Shown in pieces: positions 18,457 through 28,521 of a stretch of 64,000 bases of DNA. The stretch lies in contig JALDYZ010000002.1 in the NCBI GenBank assembly GCA_030028905.1, positions 62,001-126,000 of the forward strand, given 5' to 3'. The notes beneath the pieces were generated by a model, which saw only the letters and a list, made by a program, of their open reading frames with translations, was not told the origin of the DNA and did no database searches. Position numbers and translations under genes: made by a program. Position 1 is the first letter of the stretch. Each line of letters begins with the position of its first letter. The stretch comes from Ferirhizobium litorale (GTDB taxonomy: Bacteria > Pseudomonadota > Alphaproteobacteria > Rhizobiales > Rhizobiaceae).

Positions 18457-18960
18457 ATGGCAAACGAAAAGCGTTCGACCATCAATATCAACGACCTCCA
18501 ACTTGATCAATGGAACCAGGGCACCTTTTACGGAGGCAGGGACGCGTCCTTCGGCGCCCTGCTCGGATTGAAGGATCTCGGGATAAGCTATAGCGAAGTA
18601 CCACCCGGCAAGGCCGGCTGCCCTTTCCACAATCACCATGTCGAGGACGAACTCTTCGTCATCCTCGAGGGAGAAGGCGAGTACCGCATCGGCGACCAGC
18701 GCCTGCCGGTCCGCAAGGGGGACGTGCTCGGCGCGCCGGCCGGCGGCTCGGAAACCGCACACCAGATCATCAACAACGGCAGCCAGCCACTTAAGTACCT
18801 CAGCATCTCGACGATGGCCGCCACCGAGATCTGCGAATATCCGGATTCCGGCAAGTTCATGGCCAAGACCCGACCCGAGGCGGGCGGCAGGGCAAGCTTC
18901 CGCTTCGTCGGGCGCGAGGAGTCCAACACAGACTACTGGGACGGCGAGCCCGGCGCGTGA
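18457..18960 (+). CDS. Cupin-domain protein
   Basis: A 167-residue single-cupin protein. The metal-binding motif is clear: HNHHVEDELFVILEGEGEYR (two His, one Glu and a further His pattern of cupin motif 1), then VRKGDVLGAPAGGSETAHQI as motif 2. The family includes isomerases, dioxygenases and sugar-binding proteins, and the substrate cannot be assigned. ATG 18457 begins MANEKRST; the longer upstream frame runs into the ribH promoter region and is unsupported. Its TGA overlaps the GTG of the acetyltransferase gene. Confidence 0.82.
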   Translation: MANEKRSTININDLQLDQWNQGTFYGGRDASFGALLGLKDLGISYSEVPPGKAGCPFHNHHVEDELFVILEGEGEYRIGDQRLPVRKGDVLGAPAGGSETAHQIINNGSQPLKYLSISTMAATEICEYPDSGKFMAKTRPEAGGRASFRFVGREESNTDYWDGEPGA

Positions 18961-19511
18961 TAACTACGCGACGCGCAACAGAGCTGGGACGATTCGTGCC
19001 TCAAATACCGACGATTGAAACCGAACGCCTGATCCTTCGGCCGCATCGACTGAGCGACCTGGAAGCTTGCGTGGAAATGAGCAAGGACGAAGCGGTCGTG
19101 CGCTACATCTCCGGCGTTCCCTTGCCGAAGGAACAGACCTGGGTGCGCATGCTGCGCTGGGTCGGAATGTGGCACTACCTCGGCTATGGGTTCCTCGCCG
19201 TCGAAGAGAAGGAAACGGGCCGCTTTATCGGGGAGGCCGGCTTTCAGGAGATGCATCGGGACATGGTGCCCTCGATCGAGGGCACGCTGGAAGCGGGCTG
19301 GGTACTGACCCCTGACGTGCATGGGCGGGGCTACGCAACCGAGGCACTGACAGCGCTGATTGCCTGGGCCGAGACGCACTTTCCCGGGAAGACGATGTCC
19401 TGCATCATCGACCCGAGAAACGAGCCGTCGCTGCGCGTCGCCGCCAAGCTCGGTTTCCGTGAACTGGCCCGCACGAACTACAATGGCGAGGTCATTGTGC
19501 TTTCGCGATAG
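18957..19511 (+). CDS. GNAT-family N-acetyltransferase
   Basis: A 184-residue acetyltransferase of the RimJ/RimL-like branch: IETERLILRPHRLSDLEA at the N-terminus, the acetyl-CoA site HGRGYATEALTALIAWAE and late DPRNEPSLRVAAKLGF. Substrate unknown; the branch often modifies protein N-termini or small amines. The GTG at 18957 overlaps the cupin stop (GTGA), suggesting coupling; a GTG at 18996 just before the conserved part is the alternative. Its last 20 bases overlap the 3' end of the convergent riboflavin synthase gene. Confidence 0.82.
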   Translation: MITTRRATELGRFVPQIPTIETERLILRPHRLSDLEACVEMSKDEAVVRYISGVPLPKEQTWVRMLRWVGMWHYLGYGFLAVEEKETGRFIGEAGFQEMHRDMVPSIEGTLEAGWVLTPDVHGRGYATEALTALIAWAETHFPGKTMSCIIDPRNEPSLRVAAKLGFRELARTNYNGEVIVLSR

Positions 19512-20112
19512 GGAACTCGGCAAGGCGCGCGGCGTAGCGGGCCATGGTATCGACTTCGAAGTTCACGAAGTCACCGGCCTTGCGCTCGCCCCAGGTGGTG
19601 ACCTCGAGCGAATGGCGGATAAGCAGCACGTCGAACTCGGTGCCCTCGACGCTATTGACGGTCAGTGAAGTGCCGTCGAGCGCCACAGAACCCTTGGGCG
19701 CAACGAAGCGCGCAAGCTGTTCGGGCGCGCGCAGGCGAAAGCGCACCGCTTCGCCTTCCGGGGTCACCGACAGGATTTCGGCCTTGCCATCGACATGGCC
19801 GGATACGATGTGACCGCCGAGTTCGTCGCCGACCTTTAAGGCGCGCTCGAGATTTATGCGGGTACCGGCACCCCAGGTGGCGATGGTGGTGAGCCGGAGC
19901 GCCTCTTCCCAGGCCTCGACCTCGAACCAGCGCTCGTTGCTGCCCGTCTCCGGCAGGCCCGTCACGGTGAGACAGACGCCGGAATGCGAGATCGAGGCGC
20001 CCATATCGATGCTCTTCGGATCGTAGGCCGTTGCGACCCGCAGTTTCACGCCTTCCTTGAGGCTGGAGACTTTCTCGACACGGCCGATATCGGTGACAAT
20101 TCCGGTAAACAT
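19492..20112 (-). CDS. ribE: Riboflavin synthase alpha subunit
   Basis: A 206-residue riboflavin synthase (ribC in some rhizobial annotations), which dismutates two lumazine molecules into riboflavin. It shows the two-barrel repeat: MFTGIVTDIGRVE with SGVCLTV in the first half, and GGHIVSGHVDG with GSVALDGTSLTVN in the second. ATG 20112 overlaps the ribD stop by one base (TGATG), so translation is coupled. Nine upstream codons in the open frame overlap ribD and are excluded. Confidence 0.95.
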   Translation of the reverse strand: MFTGIVTDIGRVEKVSSLKEGVKLRVATAYDPKSIDMGASISHSGVCLTVTGLPETGSNERWFEVEAWEEALRLTTIATWGAGTRINLERALKVGDELGGHIVSGHVDGKAEILSVTPEGEAVRFRLRAPEQLARFVAPKGSVALDGTSLTVNSVEGTEFDVLLIRHSLEVTTWGERKAGDFVNFEVDTMARYAARLAEFPIAKAQ

Positions 20113-21224
20113 CAAATGCCTCTTTCGAATTCTTCGCAAATATCCTCACCGTACCTGTCGGTACGAACATGGACGTACTGCGCCGGGATATTGGCGTTCG
20201 TCAGCGGCGATTCAATACCGGTCCCACCGATTTCCCCGGGTCCCCGGAAGAGCAGAATGCGATCAACCAGCCCGGCGTCCAGGAACGAACGCGCCGTTGC
20301 CGCGCCGCCCTCGACCATCAGCGTTGATATTCCGCGTGAGGCCAGCGCCGAAAGAAGCGACCCGAGGTTGCGCGGATCGCATCCCAGCACCTCCACGCCG
20401 GCGCCATCGAGCGTGGAACGCCTGAACGCAAAGCCACCTGGCACCGCTTCCGCCGCAAGATCCTCTTCATCCGCAACGGCCAGAACCGGCACCGTTTTCG
20501 CCGACGACACCAGCTTGCCGTCGAGCGGCAGTTCCAGTCGCGGATCGAGCACGATACGGATCGGCGACCGGTCCTCCAGACCCGGCAAGCGGGAGGTGAG
20601 TTCTGGATCGTCGGCGCGCGCCGTATTGCCTCCCACCAGAATGGCGTCGGTCTCGGCGCGCAGTACATGCACCTGGGCTCGGGCTATCGATCCGGTAATC
20701 GCCACCTGCCCCTGCCCCAGTCGTCCGATCATTCCATCCGCGGAAATGGCAAGCTTCAGAGTCACATGCGGGCGATTCTTGATCTGTCGCATGAGATAAC
20801 CGGCAAGTGCCGCCCGGCCTTCTTTCTCGAGCACGCCCGTTTCGACGTCGATGCCGGCATCACGAAGCATGGCGAGGCCGCGTCCCGACACTCGACTGTC
20901 CGGATCGGTAACGCTCACGACCACGCGGGCGACGCCTGCCGCGATCAGGGCTTCGGAACACGGAGGGGTGTGACCGTGGTGCGAGCATGGTTCCAACGTA
21001 ACGTAAGCTGTTGCCCCTTGCGCAAGTACGCCGGCTTCCGCGAGCGCTTGCGTCTCGGCGTGCGGGCGTCCGCCCTTGGCGGTCACGGCGCGCCCGACGA
21101 TGACGCCGTCGCGAACGACGAGGCAACCAACGGAAGGATTGGTGGAGGTGCGCCCGGTGTTCCAGCGCGACAGCCTAATGGCTGCCGCCATGTACCGCTC
21201 GTCGTCGTCGCGCCCGTTCGCCAC
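20112..21224 (-). CDS. ribD: Bifunctional riboflavin deaminase/reductase
   Basis: A 370-residue RibD. The N-terminal deaminase has the zinc site HAETQALAEAG with the later TLEPCSHHGHTPPCSEALI. The C-terminal reductase (from about residue 145) begins PHVTLKLAISADGMI and holds LMVEGGAATARSFLDAGLVD. It performs the second and third steps of the GTP branch. The start is a GTG at 21224, three bases after the nrdR stop; ATG 21191 would remove the conserved DDERYM. The glyA-nrdR-ribD-ribE order is typical of Rhizobiales. Confidence 0.95.
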   Translation of the reverse strand: MANGRDDDERYMAAAIRLSRWNTGRTSTNPSVGCLVVRDGVIVGRAVTAKGGRPHAETQALAEAGVLAQGATAYVTLEPCSHHGHTPPCSEALIAAGVARVVVSVTDPDSRVSGRGLAMLRDAGIDVETGVLEKEGRAALAGYLMRQIKNRPHVTLKLAISADGMIGRLGQGQVAITGSIARAQVHVLRAETDAILVGGNTARADDPELTSRLPGLEDRSPIRIVLDPRLELPLDGKLVSSAKTVPVLAVADEEDLAAEAVPGGFAFRRSTLDGAGVEVLGCDPRNLGSLLSALASRGISTLMVEGGAATARSFLDAGLVDRILLFRGPGEIGGTGIESPLTNANIPAQYVHVRTDRYGEDICEEFERGI

Positions 21225-21227
21225 AGC

Positions 21228-21707
21228 CTACCGTTCCAATCCCGGATCCCGCGCGATCTTGGCGCTGATCTCCGATATCACCTTTTCGAAATCCTCTGCA
21301 TGCGAGAAGTCGCGATAGACGGAAGCATAGCGGACAAAAGCCACGTCATCGAGGCTCTTCAATGCCTCGAGAACCTGCAGGCCGATTTCCTCGGACGAAA
21401 TTTCCGTTTCGCCCGAGCTTTCCAGCCGTCGCACGATGCCGGAGACTGCACGTTCGATCCGGTCGCGCTCCACAGGGCGCTTGCGCAGCGCGATATCGAA
21501 CGACCGCACCAGCTTTTCGCGGTCGAATGGAACCTTGCGGCCCGTCTTCTTCGTGACCATCAGTTCACGCAACTGGACGCGTTCGAAGGTGGTGAAACGT
21601 CCCGCGCAATCCGGGCAAATGCGCCGGCGGCGGATGGACGAGCCATCCTCCGCCGGGCGGGAATCCTTGACCTGTGTGTCTTCCGACCCGCAGTAAGGGC
21701 AGCGCAT
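21228..21707 (-). CDS. nrdR: Transcriptional repressor NrdR
   Basis: A 159-residue repressor of ribonucleotide reductase genes. An N-terminal zinc ribbon (Cys 3, 6, 31, 34: CPYC and CPDC) is followed by [10 protein letters not shown] and an ATP-cone ([20 protein letters not shown], then [17 protein letters not shown]). It senses ATP/dATP and binds NrdR boxes. It starts nine bases after glyA. Confidence 0.97.
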   Translation of the reverse strand: MRCPYCGSEDTQVKDSRPAEDGSSIRRRRICPDCAGRFTTFERVQLRELMVTKKTGRKVPFDREKLVRSFDIALRKRPVERDRIERAVSGIVRRLESSGETEISSEEIGLQVLEALKSLDDVAFVRYASVYRDFSHAEDFEKVISEISAKIARDPGLER

Positions 21708-21716
21708 CGTGCCTCC

Positions 21717-23009
<1,293 letters not shown>

Positions 23010-23136
23010 TTGCGGTGGGCTCCCTGAAGTGCAATGGCGCATTGGCGTATTACCGGCATGGGAACCGAAGGGCAATACGATCAGCGACATTTGCTGAGCA
23101 ATCTACGATGGAGGATCGCGACGGTCCAGAAATACC

Positions 23137-23161
23137 AATGCCGCGCAGGGGGCGCGGCATT
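23137..23161 (-). terminator. Hairpin between ldtP and glyA
   Basis: AATGCCGCGC (23137-23146) and GCGCGGCATT (23152-23161) form a perfect ten-pair stem just past the transpeptidase stop at 23192 and before the glyA promoter. The T run on the minus strand is weak (TTGGTATTTC), so termination is likely but not certain. Confidence 0.65.
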
Positions 23162-23191
23162 CTGCAGAAAGATGATCGACTGCAAGACAGC

Positions 23192-24529
23192 CTATTGCGG
23201 CAGGATATCGTCTTCGACCGAACCGGCCGACCGCTCGATGCCGGTGGTGGTCTGCAGGGCAAGTTCCGTTGCGCCGTCGCGCTGGTAGATGTCGTCGCGG
23301 AACTGCACGACCCGGTCCTTGGCCGACCAGGCGGTGATGTAGACGAAGTAGACCGGCACCTCTTCGGTGAGACGGATCGGCGTGTTCACACGGCTCTGGA
23401 TGACATGCTCCATCTGCTGGCGATCCCAGCCGGGCGTATCCTTGAGCAACCAGGTCGACAGGTCGCGGACGTTCTGGACGCGGACGCAGCCGGAGGATTC
23501 AAACCGCATCAGCTTGTTGAACAACCCTTGCTGCGGCGTGTCGTGCATGTAGACCGCATGCTCGTTGTGGAAGTTGATCTTGGTCGAGGACATGGCGTTG
23601 ATCTTGCCTGGATCCTGACGGAACATCAGGTTCGGCGCCTTTTCGGCGTTCCAGTCGATCGTGTCCGGGGAAACTTCGTTGCCCTGCCCGTCGATGAGAC
23701 GGATGTTGTTGCGCGACAGGTAGGTCGGATCCTTGCGCATGAGCGGCATGATATCCTTCTGGATGATCGAGCGCGGCGCGGTCCAGTAGGGGTTGAGGAT
23801 GACCTCGTAGATCTTCGAATTCAACACCGGCGACTGGCGCGAGATGCTGCCGACGATGGCGGTGTTGCGTAGCGCCACGCGGTTGTTTTCGACGGCCTCG
23901 ATGTAGGCAGCGGGAATGTTGACCATCACGTAGCGATAGCCGAGGTCGCCGGACATGGCCTGGATGCGCACGAGGTTGGTATTGAGCTGCGCCAGCCGGG
24001 TTTCGGCGGGAACGTTCAGCGCCTTCAGGGTGAACTCGCCGATCACGCCGTCCTGCGGCAGGCCGTGGCGCGCCTGGAAGCGCTTGACCGCGCCGTCGAC
24101 GTACGAATCGAAGGAACCCGAAAGCCCGGCCGTGCGCGGCAGGTCACCCGACACCATGAGGCGCTGGCGCAGCGCCTGCACCGACGGGTCGATGACGCCG
24201 ATCTGGAGCTTCTGCTGCGGATTGACCTGCGGCCATCCACCATTGGCGACGATCGTCTGGTAGTCGTAGATTGCCTGCTGGACGTTGGCGACAGCGCCGG
24301 GGCCGAGAATAGGGTTGGTCGAGACGATGGCGGCGGCGGACCGGGAGGCGTTGGCGTCGAACTGGTCGTCCCAGTTGCCGCGGCGCGGTGCATTGATCAA
24401 TTCGTCGATAGCCGATTGTGCCAGGGCGGGCGCGGCAAAGGCAGCGGCACCGACAGTTGCCGCCGAGCGCAGGAACGCGCGGCGCGAATATGCATCAATT
24501 CCGGTTTTCTTCGACATCATCCCTACCAT
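23192..24529 (-). CDS. ldtP: Tat-exported L,D-transpeptidase (YcbB/LdtP family)
   Basis: A 445-residue peptidoglycan L,D-transpeptidase. A twin-arginine signal (SRRAFLRSAATVGAAAFAAP) is followed by a peptidoglycan-binding domain (about residues 115-170, with VKRFQARHGLPQDGVIGEFT) and the YkuD catalytic domain with YMHDTP and FESSGCVRV, whose Cys near residue 345 is the nucleophile. It forms 3-3 crosslinks in the periplasm. The pairing with LdtR upstream on the same strand is the arrangement described for Liberibacter and Sinorhizobium LdtR/LdtP. Three ATGs (24529, 24520, 24517) are possible starts. Confidence 0.92.
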   Translation of the reverse strand: MVGMMSKKTGIDAYSRRAFLRSAATVGAAAFAAPALAQSAIDELINAPRRGNWDDQFDANASRSAAAIVSTNPILGPGAVANVQQAIYDYQTIVANGGWPQVNPQQKLQIGVIDPSVQALRQRLMVSGDLPRTAGLSGSFDSYVDGAVKRFQARHGLPQDGVIGEFTLKALNVPAETRLAQLNTNLVRIQAMSGDLGYRYVMVNIPAAYIEAVENNRVALRNTAIVGSISRQSPVLNSKIYEVILNPYWTAPRSIIQKDIMPLMRKDPTYLSRNNIRLIDGQGNEVSPDTIDWNAEKAPNLMFRQDPGKINAMSSTKINFHNEHAVYMHDTPQQGLFNKLMRFESSGCVRVQNVRDLSTWLLKDTPGWDRQQMEHVIQSRVNTPIRLTEEVPVYFVYITAWSAKDRVVQFRDDIYQRDGATELALQTTTGIERSAGSVEDDILPQ

Positions 24530-24762
24530 CGTTGCGCGGAAGCCAGGTCACAAGATCTAGCATTGCCCTAGTTAACAGCAGTTAACCAAAGGCACTACCG
24601 CCCCCTACATCAAGCGTTTGTGAAGATTGCCCGCTCATCGAGTCGAACCGACTGCAGACACCTTGGCTCGTCGGTCCCATATCAATATGGCCAATTCGTG
24701 TCGACACCGGATCGGTGGGAACGCCGCGCATTCAGTGTGCGAGCCCTCCACAGAAAACGACG

Positions 24763-24790
24763 AAGCCGGGCGCAGGGAGGCGCCCGGCTT
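24763..24790. terminator. Intrinsic terminator downstream of ldtR
   Basis: AAGCCGGGCGC (24763-24773) and GCGCCCGGCTT (24780-24790) form an eleven-pair stem 25 bases past the ldtR stop. It is followed by TCGTCGTTTTC on the minus strand. The plus strand also has a short T run, but no plus-strand gene ends here. Confidence 0.8.
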
Positions 24791-24814
24791 TTCGAAATGG
24801 AAGCCCGCCACTTC

Positions 24815-25330
24815 TTACAGGCGGTACAGGATCTGGTCGTTCCAGAAGCGATCAAGGCGCTGCAACAGCTTGTTCATCTGGGTAAACTCGTCATTGCCGA
24901 TGCCGCCGACCTTCTGGATGGAGCCCACGTGGCGCTCATAGAGCCGCGCGACCGTTTCGGCGATTTCCCTGCCGTCATCGGTCAGACTGATGCGGACCGA
25001 GCGGCGGTCGACACGCGAGCGCTGGTGATTGATCAGACCGAGGTCGACGAGCTTCTTGACGTTGTAGGAAACGTTGGAGCCGAGGTAGTAGCCGCGCGAG
25101 CGGAGTTCGCCGGCCGTCAGCTCGGAGTTGCCGATGTTGAAGAGCAGAAGGGCCTGGACGGCGTTGACGTCGCTGCGTCCCTGGCGGTCGAATTCGTCCT
25201 TGATCACGTCGAGCAGGCGGCGATGCAGACGCTCGACGAGGTGAAGGGATTCCATGTACAGGTCGCGGATTGCCTGTTCCTGCGGATCCTGGTGAGTGGC
25301 AACAGCCTGTGGTTTCATTTTCGCGTTCAT
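24815..25330 (-). CDS. ldtR: MarR-family regulator LdtR
   Basis: A 171-residue winged-helix regulator of the MarR superfamily. After RDLYMESLHLVERLHRRLLD, the DNA-binding part is plain: NSELTAGELRSRGYYLGSNV, SYNVKKLVDLGLI and RVDRRSVRISLTDDG. Its high similarity to LdtR of Liberibacter and rhizobia (from memory of the family) and its position before the L,D-transpeptidase gene support the name. LdtR activates ldtP and influences osmotic tolerance and motility in published work. It has its own terminator, so ldtP is probably transcribed separately from the 285-bp gap. Confidence 0.88.
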   Translation of the reverse strand: MNAKMKPQAVATHQDPQEQAIRDLYMESLHLVERLHRRLLDVIKDEFDRQGRSDVNAVQALLLFNIGNSELTAGELRSRGYYLGSNVSYNVKKLVDLGLINHQRSRVDRRSVRISLTDDGREIAETVARLYERHVGSIQKVGGIGNDEFTQMNKLLQRLDRFWNDQILYRL

Positions 25331-25460
25331 AAGAGTGCCTCACTGTTTTGTTTGGCGGCGTCTGTTTGTCTTCCCGCCTTGAGTGAGACCCTATCGAATA
25401 CCTATAAAATTCTACTTAAACTGCAGCCTTAACAGCGCCTTACCAGAGGCTCAGCTTGTC

Positions 25461-25898
25461 TCAGGGTAAATCAACCCTTACCCGCTCGGCTTGCTTGCGC
25501 TTCTCCCGCCACAGGGCAAGGCGGAACGCGATGTAGAGTACCGCCACCCCCGCATGCATGGGCACGACATATGGATTGTGGCCGAATATATCGGGCCAGA
25601 CCAGATACATGAGCACCTGGCTGCCGGCGGCAGCGATCCACAGGACCGGCCCCCAGGAGACCGTCAGCCACAGGCCGAGGGCAGCCACGGGATAGACGAC
25701 CGCGAGCCCGGTGCTGGCGACTTTCCACGGCAGGTCGAGCAGGTCGAAGCGGGTGTGCCCGTTCTGCGAATAGCCGACGAGCATCGCCCAGTACTGGAGG
25801 CCGAACCAGAAGCATGACAGCGCGACCAGACGCAGGAAGGTCACGAATAGAATTTCCGTCAGGGTGCGCTTCGGCACGGCGGGTGAATCGTTTTCCAT
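25461..25898 (-). CDS. Small integral membrane protein, unknown function (DUF6163-like)
   Basis: A 145-residue protein with about four hydrophobic segments (FVTFLRLVALSCFWFGLQYW, TGLAVVYPVAALGLWLTV, VLWIAAAGSQVLMYLVW, VPMHAGVAVLYIAFRLAL) and a basic C-terminus. Its place between ldtR and hemB is kept in several Rhizobiaceae. The frame is open 14 codons further upstream; ATG 25898 (MENDSPAVP) fits better. It is divergent from hemB. No functional motif is seen, and the DUF assignment is from memory. Confidence 0.7.
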   Translation of the reverse strand: MENDSPAVPKRTLTEILFVTFLRLVALSCFWFGLQYWAMLVGYSQNGHTRFDLLDLPWKVASTGLAVVYPVAALGLWLTVSWGPVLWIAAAGSQVLMYLVWPDIFGHNPYVVPMHAGVAVLYIAFRLALWREKRKQAERVRVDLP

Positions 25899-26033
25899 GG
25901 CCGGAGCATAGGTGGAGCGAACCAAAGCCGCCAGACGCAATTGCCATGCGGCCTTTCGTCATTTTCAATCGGCCTGCGCCCGTGATATGCCACGGACCGG
26001 AATCGAGACGCGCGTGCACAAGGACGGTTACCC

Positions 26034-27044
26034 ATGCAGGACAAGACACATCTGGTCGACGAAATCACCGGTCACCGCCGCATGCGGCGCAACCGCAAGG
26101 CCGACTGGACGCGTCGTCTCGTCCAGGAAAACCGCCTGACGGTCGACGACCTGATCTGGCCGATCTTCATCGTTCCGGGTTCAGGCATCGTCGAGCCGGT
26201 TGCGTCCATGCCGGGCGTCAATCGCATGTCCGTGGACAAGGCTGTCGAGGCCGTGAAGGAGGCCGCCGATCTCGGCATACCGGCAATCGCCACCTTCCCG
26301 AACATCGACATGGCGCTGCGCGACGAGACCGGCTCGGACGGCCTCAATGCCGACAATCTGATCAACCAGGCCACCCGCGCGATCAAGAAGGCCGTACCCA
26401 ATATCGGCATCATTACCGACGTCGCGCTCGACCCATTTACCAGCCATGGCCATGACGGGGTGCTGCGCGAAGGCGAGATCGTTAATGATGAGACCGTCGA
26501 GATCATCGTGAAGGCGGCGATTGCCCAGGCGGATGCGGGCTCGGACATCATCGCGCCCTCGGAGATGATGGATGGCCGCATCGGCGCCATCCGAATGGCG
26601 CTGGACGCGGCGGGCCACCAGAATGTCGGCATCATGGCTTACGCGACGAAATTCGCTTCCGCCTTCTACGGACCCTATCGCGAGGCCATATCCACCGGTG
26701 GGCTGCTCAAGGGCGACAAGCTGACCTACTACATCAATCCGGCGAACGGCAACGAGGCAATGCGCGAAACCGCGCTTGACGTTGAGGAAGGCGCCGACAT
26801 GCTGATGGTGAAGCCCGGCCTGCCCTATCTCGACATCTGTTGGCGAGTGAAGGAGGGCTTCGGGCTGCCGACCTATGCTTATCAGGTCTCGGGCGAGTAT
26901 GCGCAGATCAAGGCGGCATCGATGAACGGCTGGATCGACGGTGACAAGGTGATGATGGAAACGCTGCTCTGTTTCAAGCGCGCCGGTTGCGACGGCATCC
27001 TCACCTATTTTGCAATGGACGTCGCGCGCGCGCTGGCAAGGTGA
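26034..27044 (+). CDS. hemB: Delta-aminolevulinic acid dehydratase (porphobilinogen synthase), Mg-type
   Basis: A 336-residue ALA dehydratase that condenses two 5-aminolevulinate molecules in tetrapyrrole synthesis. Schiff-base lysines lie in MAYATKFASAFYGP (about residue 206) and DMLMVKPGLPYLD (about 261). At residues 129-142 the sequence DVALDPFTSHGHDG lacks the Cys cluster of zinc enzymes (DVCLCEYTSHGHCG type), so this is the Mg-dependent form known from rhizobia. It appears monocistronic or co-transcribed with the RDD gene 73 bases downstream. Confidence 0.96.
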   Translation: MQDKTHLVDEITGHRRMRRNRKADWTRRLVQENRLTVDDLIWPIFIVPGSGIVEPVASMPGVNRMSVDKAVEAVKEAADLGIPAIATFPNIDMALRDETGSDGLNADNLINQATRAIKKAVPNIGIITDVALDPFTSHGHDGVLREGEIVNDETVEIIVKAAIAQADAGSDIIAPSEMMDGRIGAIRMALDAAGHQNVGIMAYATKFASAFYGPYREAISTGGLLKGDKLTYYINPANGNEAMRETALDVEEGADMLMVKPGLPYLDICWRVKEGFGLPTYAYQVSGEYAQIKAASMNGWIDGDKVMMETLLCFKRAGCDGILTYFAMDVARALAR

Positions 27045-27117
27045 AATATTCCCTGCCGCCCTTTGATTTTCCTGCTGGAAACCCCATATCGGGCTGGAAA
27101 ACTCACTGGAGACCGGA

Positions 27118-27576
27118 ATGAGCCTGGACCCACATGCCGTACAAGCAGTTCCTGACGATTGGCGCGCCTATAGCGGGACGCTGTCGCGAAGGATTTTTGC
27201 ATTCGCGATCGACTACGTCCTGATCCTGGTTCTCTGCATTCCGGCGGCGGTTGTCGTGTTTTTCCTCGGCATTCTGACGCTCGGCCTCGGCTTCTACCTC
27301 TACCCGGTGCTGTTTTTCGTTGTCGCTGCGCTCTACTTCGGCGCTACGGTCGGTGGAAATGCGCAGGCCTCGCCGGGCATGCGCGCCATGGGGATCGCAA
27401 TGATCCGGGTCGACGGCCAGAAGATCGACTTCCTGACGGCGATCATCCATCTCGTGCTGTTCTGGATCCTGAATTCCATCCTGACGCCGCTGATTCTGCT
27501 TGCCGGTCTTTTCACTGAACGCAGCCGCCTGGTACACGACCTGCTGATAGGAACCGCCACTGTCCGCACGCAATAG
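27118..27576 (+). CDS. RDD-family membrane protein
   Basis: A 152-residue membrane protein with the RDD signature: Arg in LSRRIFAFAIDYVLIL with Asp, then the late LVHDLLIGT. Three hydrophobic segments are seen, with SPGMRAMGIAMIRVDG between the second and third. The family is widespread and poorly understood, with some members implicated in ion transport. It precedes a strong terminator. Confidence 0.88.
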   Translation: MSLDPHAVQAVPDDWRAYSGTLSRRIFAFAIDYVLILVLCIPAAVVVFFLGILTLGLGFYLYPVLFFVVAALYFGATVGGNAQASPGMRAMGIAMIRVDGQKIDFLTAIIHLVLFWILNSILTPLILLAGLFTERSRLVHDLLIGTATVRTQ

Positions 27577-27604
27577 ATGCAATGAATATGATGTTTGAAG
27601 CCGG

Positions 27605-27637
27605 AATGGAGCGCCAACGCGCTCCATTCTGCTTTTT
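27605..27637 (+). terminator. Intrinsic terminator after the RDD gene
   Basis: AATGGAGCGC (27605-27614), loop CAAC and GCGCTCCATT (27619-27628) form a ten-pair stem followed by CTGCTTTTTA. It separates the hemB/RDD unit from bpt. Confidence 0.9.
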
Positions 27638-27744
27638 ATCAGACGCGATCTTCTGTGGCCGACGATGATGAGGTTGACGTTTTCCAATCTTACGCCATGG
27701 TAATATTACAAGACGATACAATAGACGGACCGGCCCAGCGGACC

Positions 27745-28521
27745 ATGAACACCCAAACGACGCCATCACCGCAGTTTTACCTGACGGCGCCCGCTGCCTG
27801 CCCCTATTTGCCGAACCAGATGGAGCGCAAGGTCTTCACCCACCTCGTCGGGCCCCGTGCCGCCGAGATGAACGACCTCCTGACCCAGGGCGGCTTCCGC
27901 CGTTCCCAGAACATCGCCTATCGGCCGGCCTGCGAAACCTGCCGGGCGTGCGTTTCCGTGCGCATCCTCGCCAATGAGTTCCGCCCGACCCGCTCGATGC
28001 GACGGGTCCTGGCGACGAACCAGGATCTGATCGCAACCGAATTCGCCGCGCAGCCCTCCAGCGAACAGTTCTCCCTCTTCCGGCAGTATCTCGACAGTCG
28101 CCACCAGCAGGGCGGAATGTCGGATATGTCGGTGCTCGACTACGCGATCATGGTCGAAGACACGCATGTGAACACGAAGGTTATCGAGTACAGGGTCAGG
28201 GAGGAAGGCTCGGGGCTGTCCCGCCATCCCAAGGGCGTTCTTGTCGCCGCGGCATTGACAGATGTGATGGCGGACGGGCTGTCGATGGTCTATTCGTTCT
28301 TCGATCCCGGACTCGAGCGCCGTTCTCTCGGCTCCTTCATGATTCTCGACCATATCCGTCGCACGCAGGCGCTTGGCCTGCCTCACGTCTATCTAGGATA
28401 CTGGGTCAGGGGATCGCAGAAGATGGACTACAAGACGCGATTCCGACCCCAGGAACATCTCATGCCGCGCGGATGGGAACGTTTCGATCCCGACAGGCAG
28501 AGTGGCAACGACCAGACATGA
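27745..28521 (+). CDS. bpt: Aspartate/glutamate leucyltransferase (Bpt, N-end rule)
   Basis: A 258-residue aminoacyl-tRNA-protein transferase of the Bpt/Ate1 type, often annotated as arginyltransferase in rhizobia. The family Cys region is present: [15 protein letters not shown] and [15 protein letters not shown], then FRPTRSMRR, with [18 protein letters not shown] near the C-terminus. It appends Leu to proteins with N-terminal Asp or Glu and so marks them for ClpAP. The open frame extends 50 codons upstream through an AT-rich promoter-like stretch; ATG 27745 is the proper start. Confidence 0.93.
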   Translation: MNTQTTPSPQFYLTAPAACPYLPNQMERKVFTHLVGPRAAEMNDLLTQGGFRRSQNIAYRPACETCRACVSVRILANEFRPTRSMRRVLATNQDLIATEFAAQPSSEQFSLFRQYLDSRHQQGGMSDMSVLDYAIMVEDTHVNTKVIEYRVREEGSGLSRHPKGVLVAAALTDVMADGLSMVYSFFDPGLERRSLGSFMILDHIRRTQALGLPHVYLGYWVRGSQKMDYKTRFRPQEHLMPRGWERFDPDRQSGNDQT

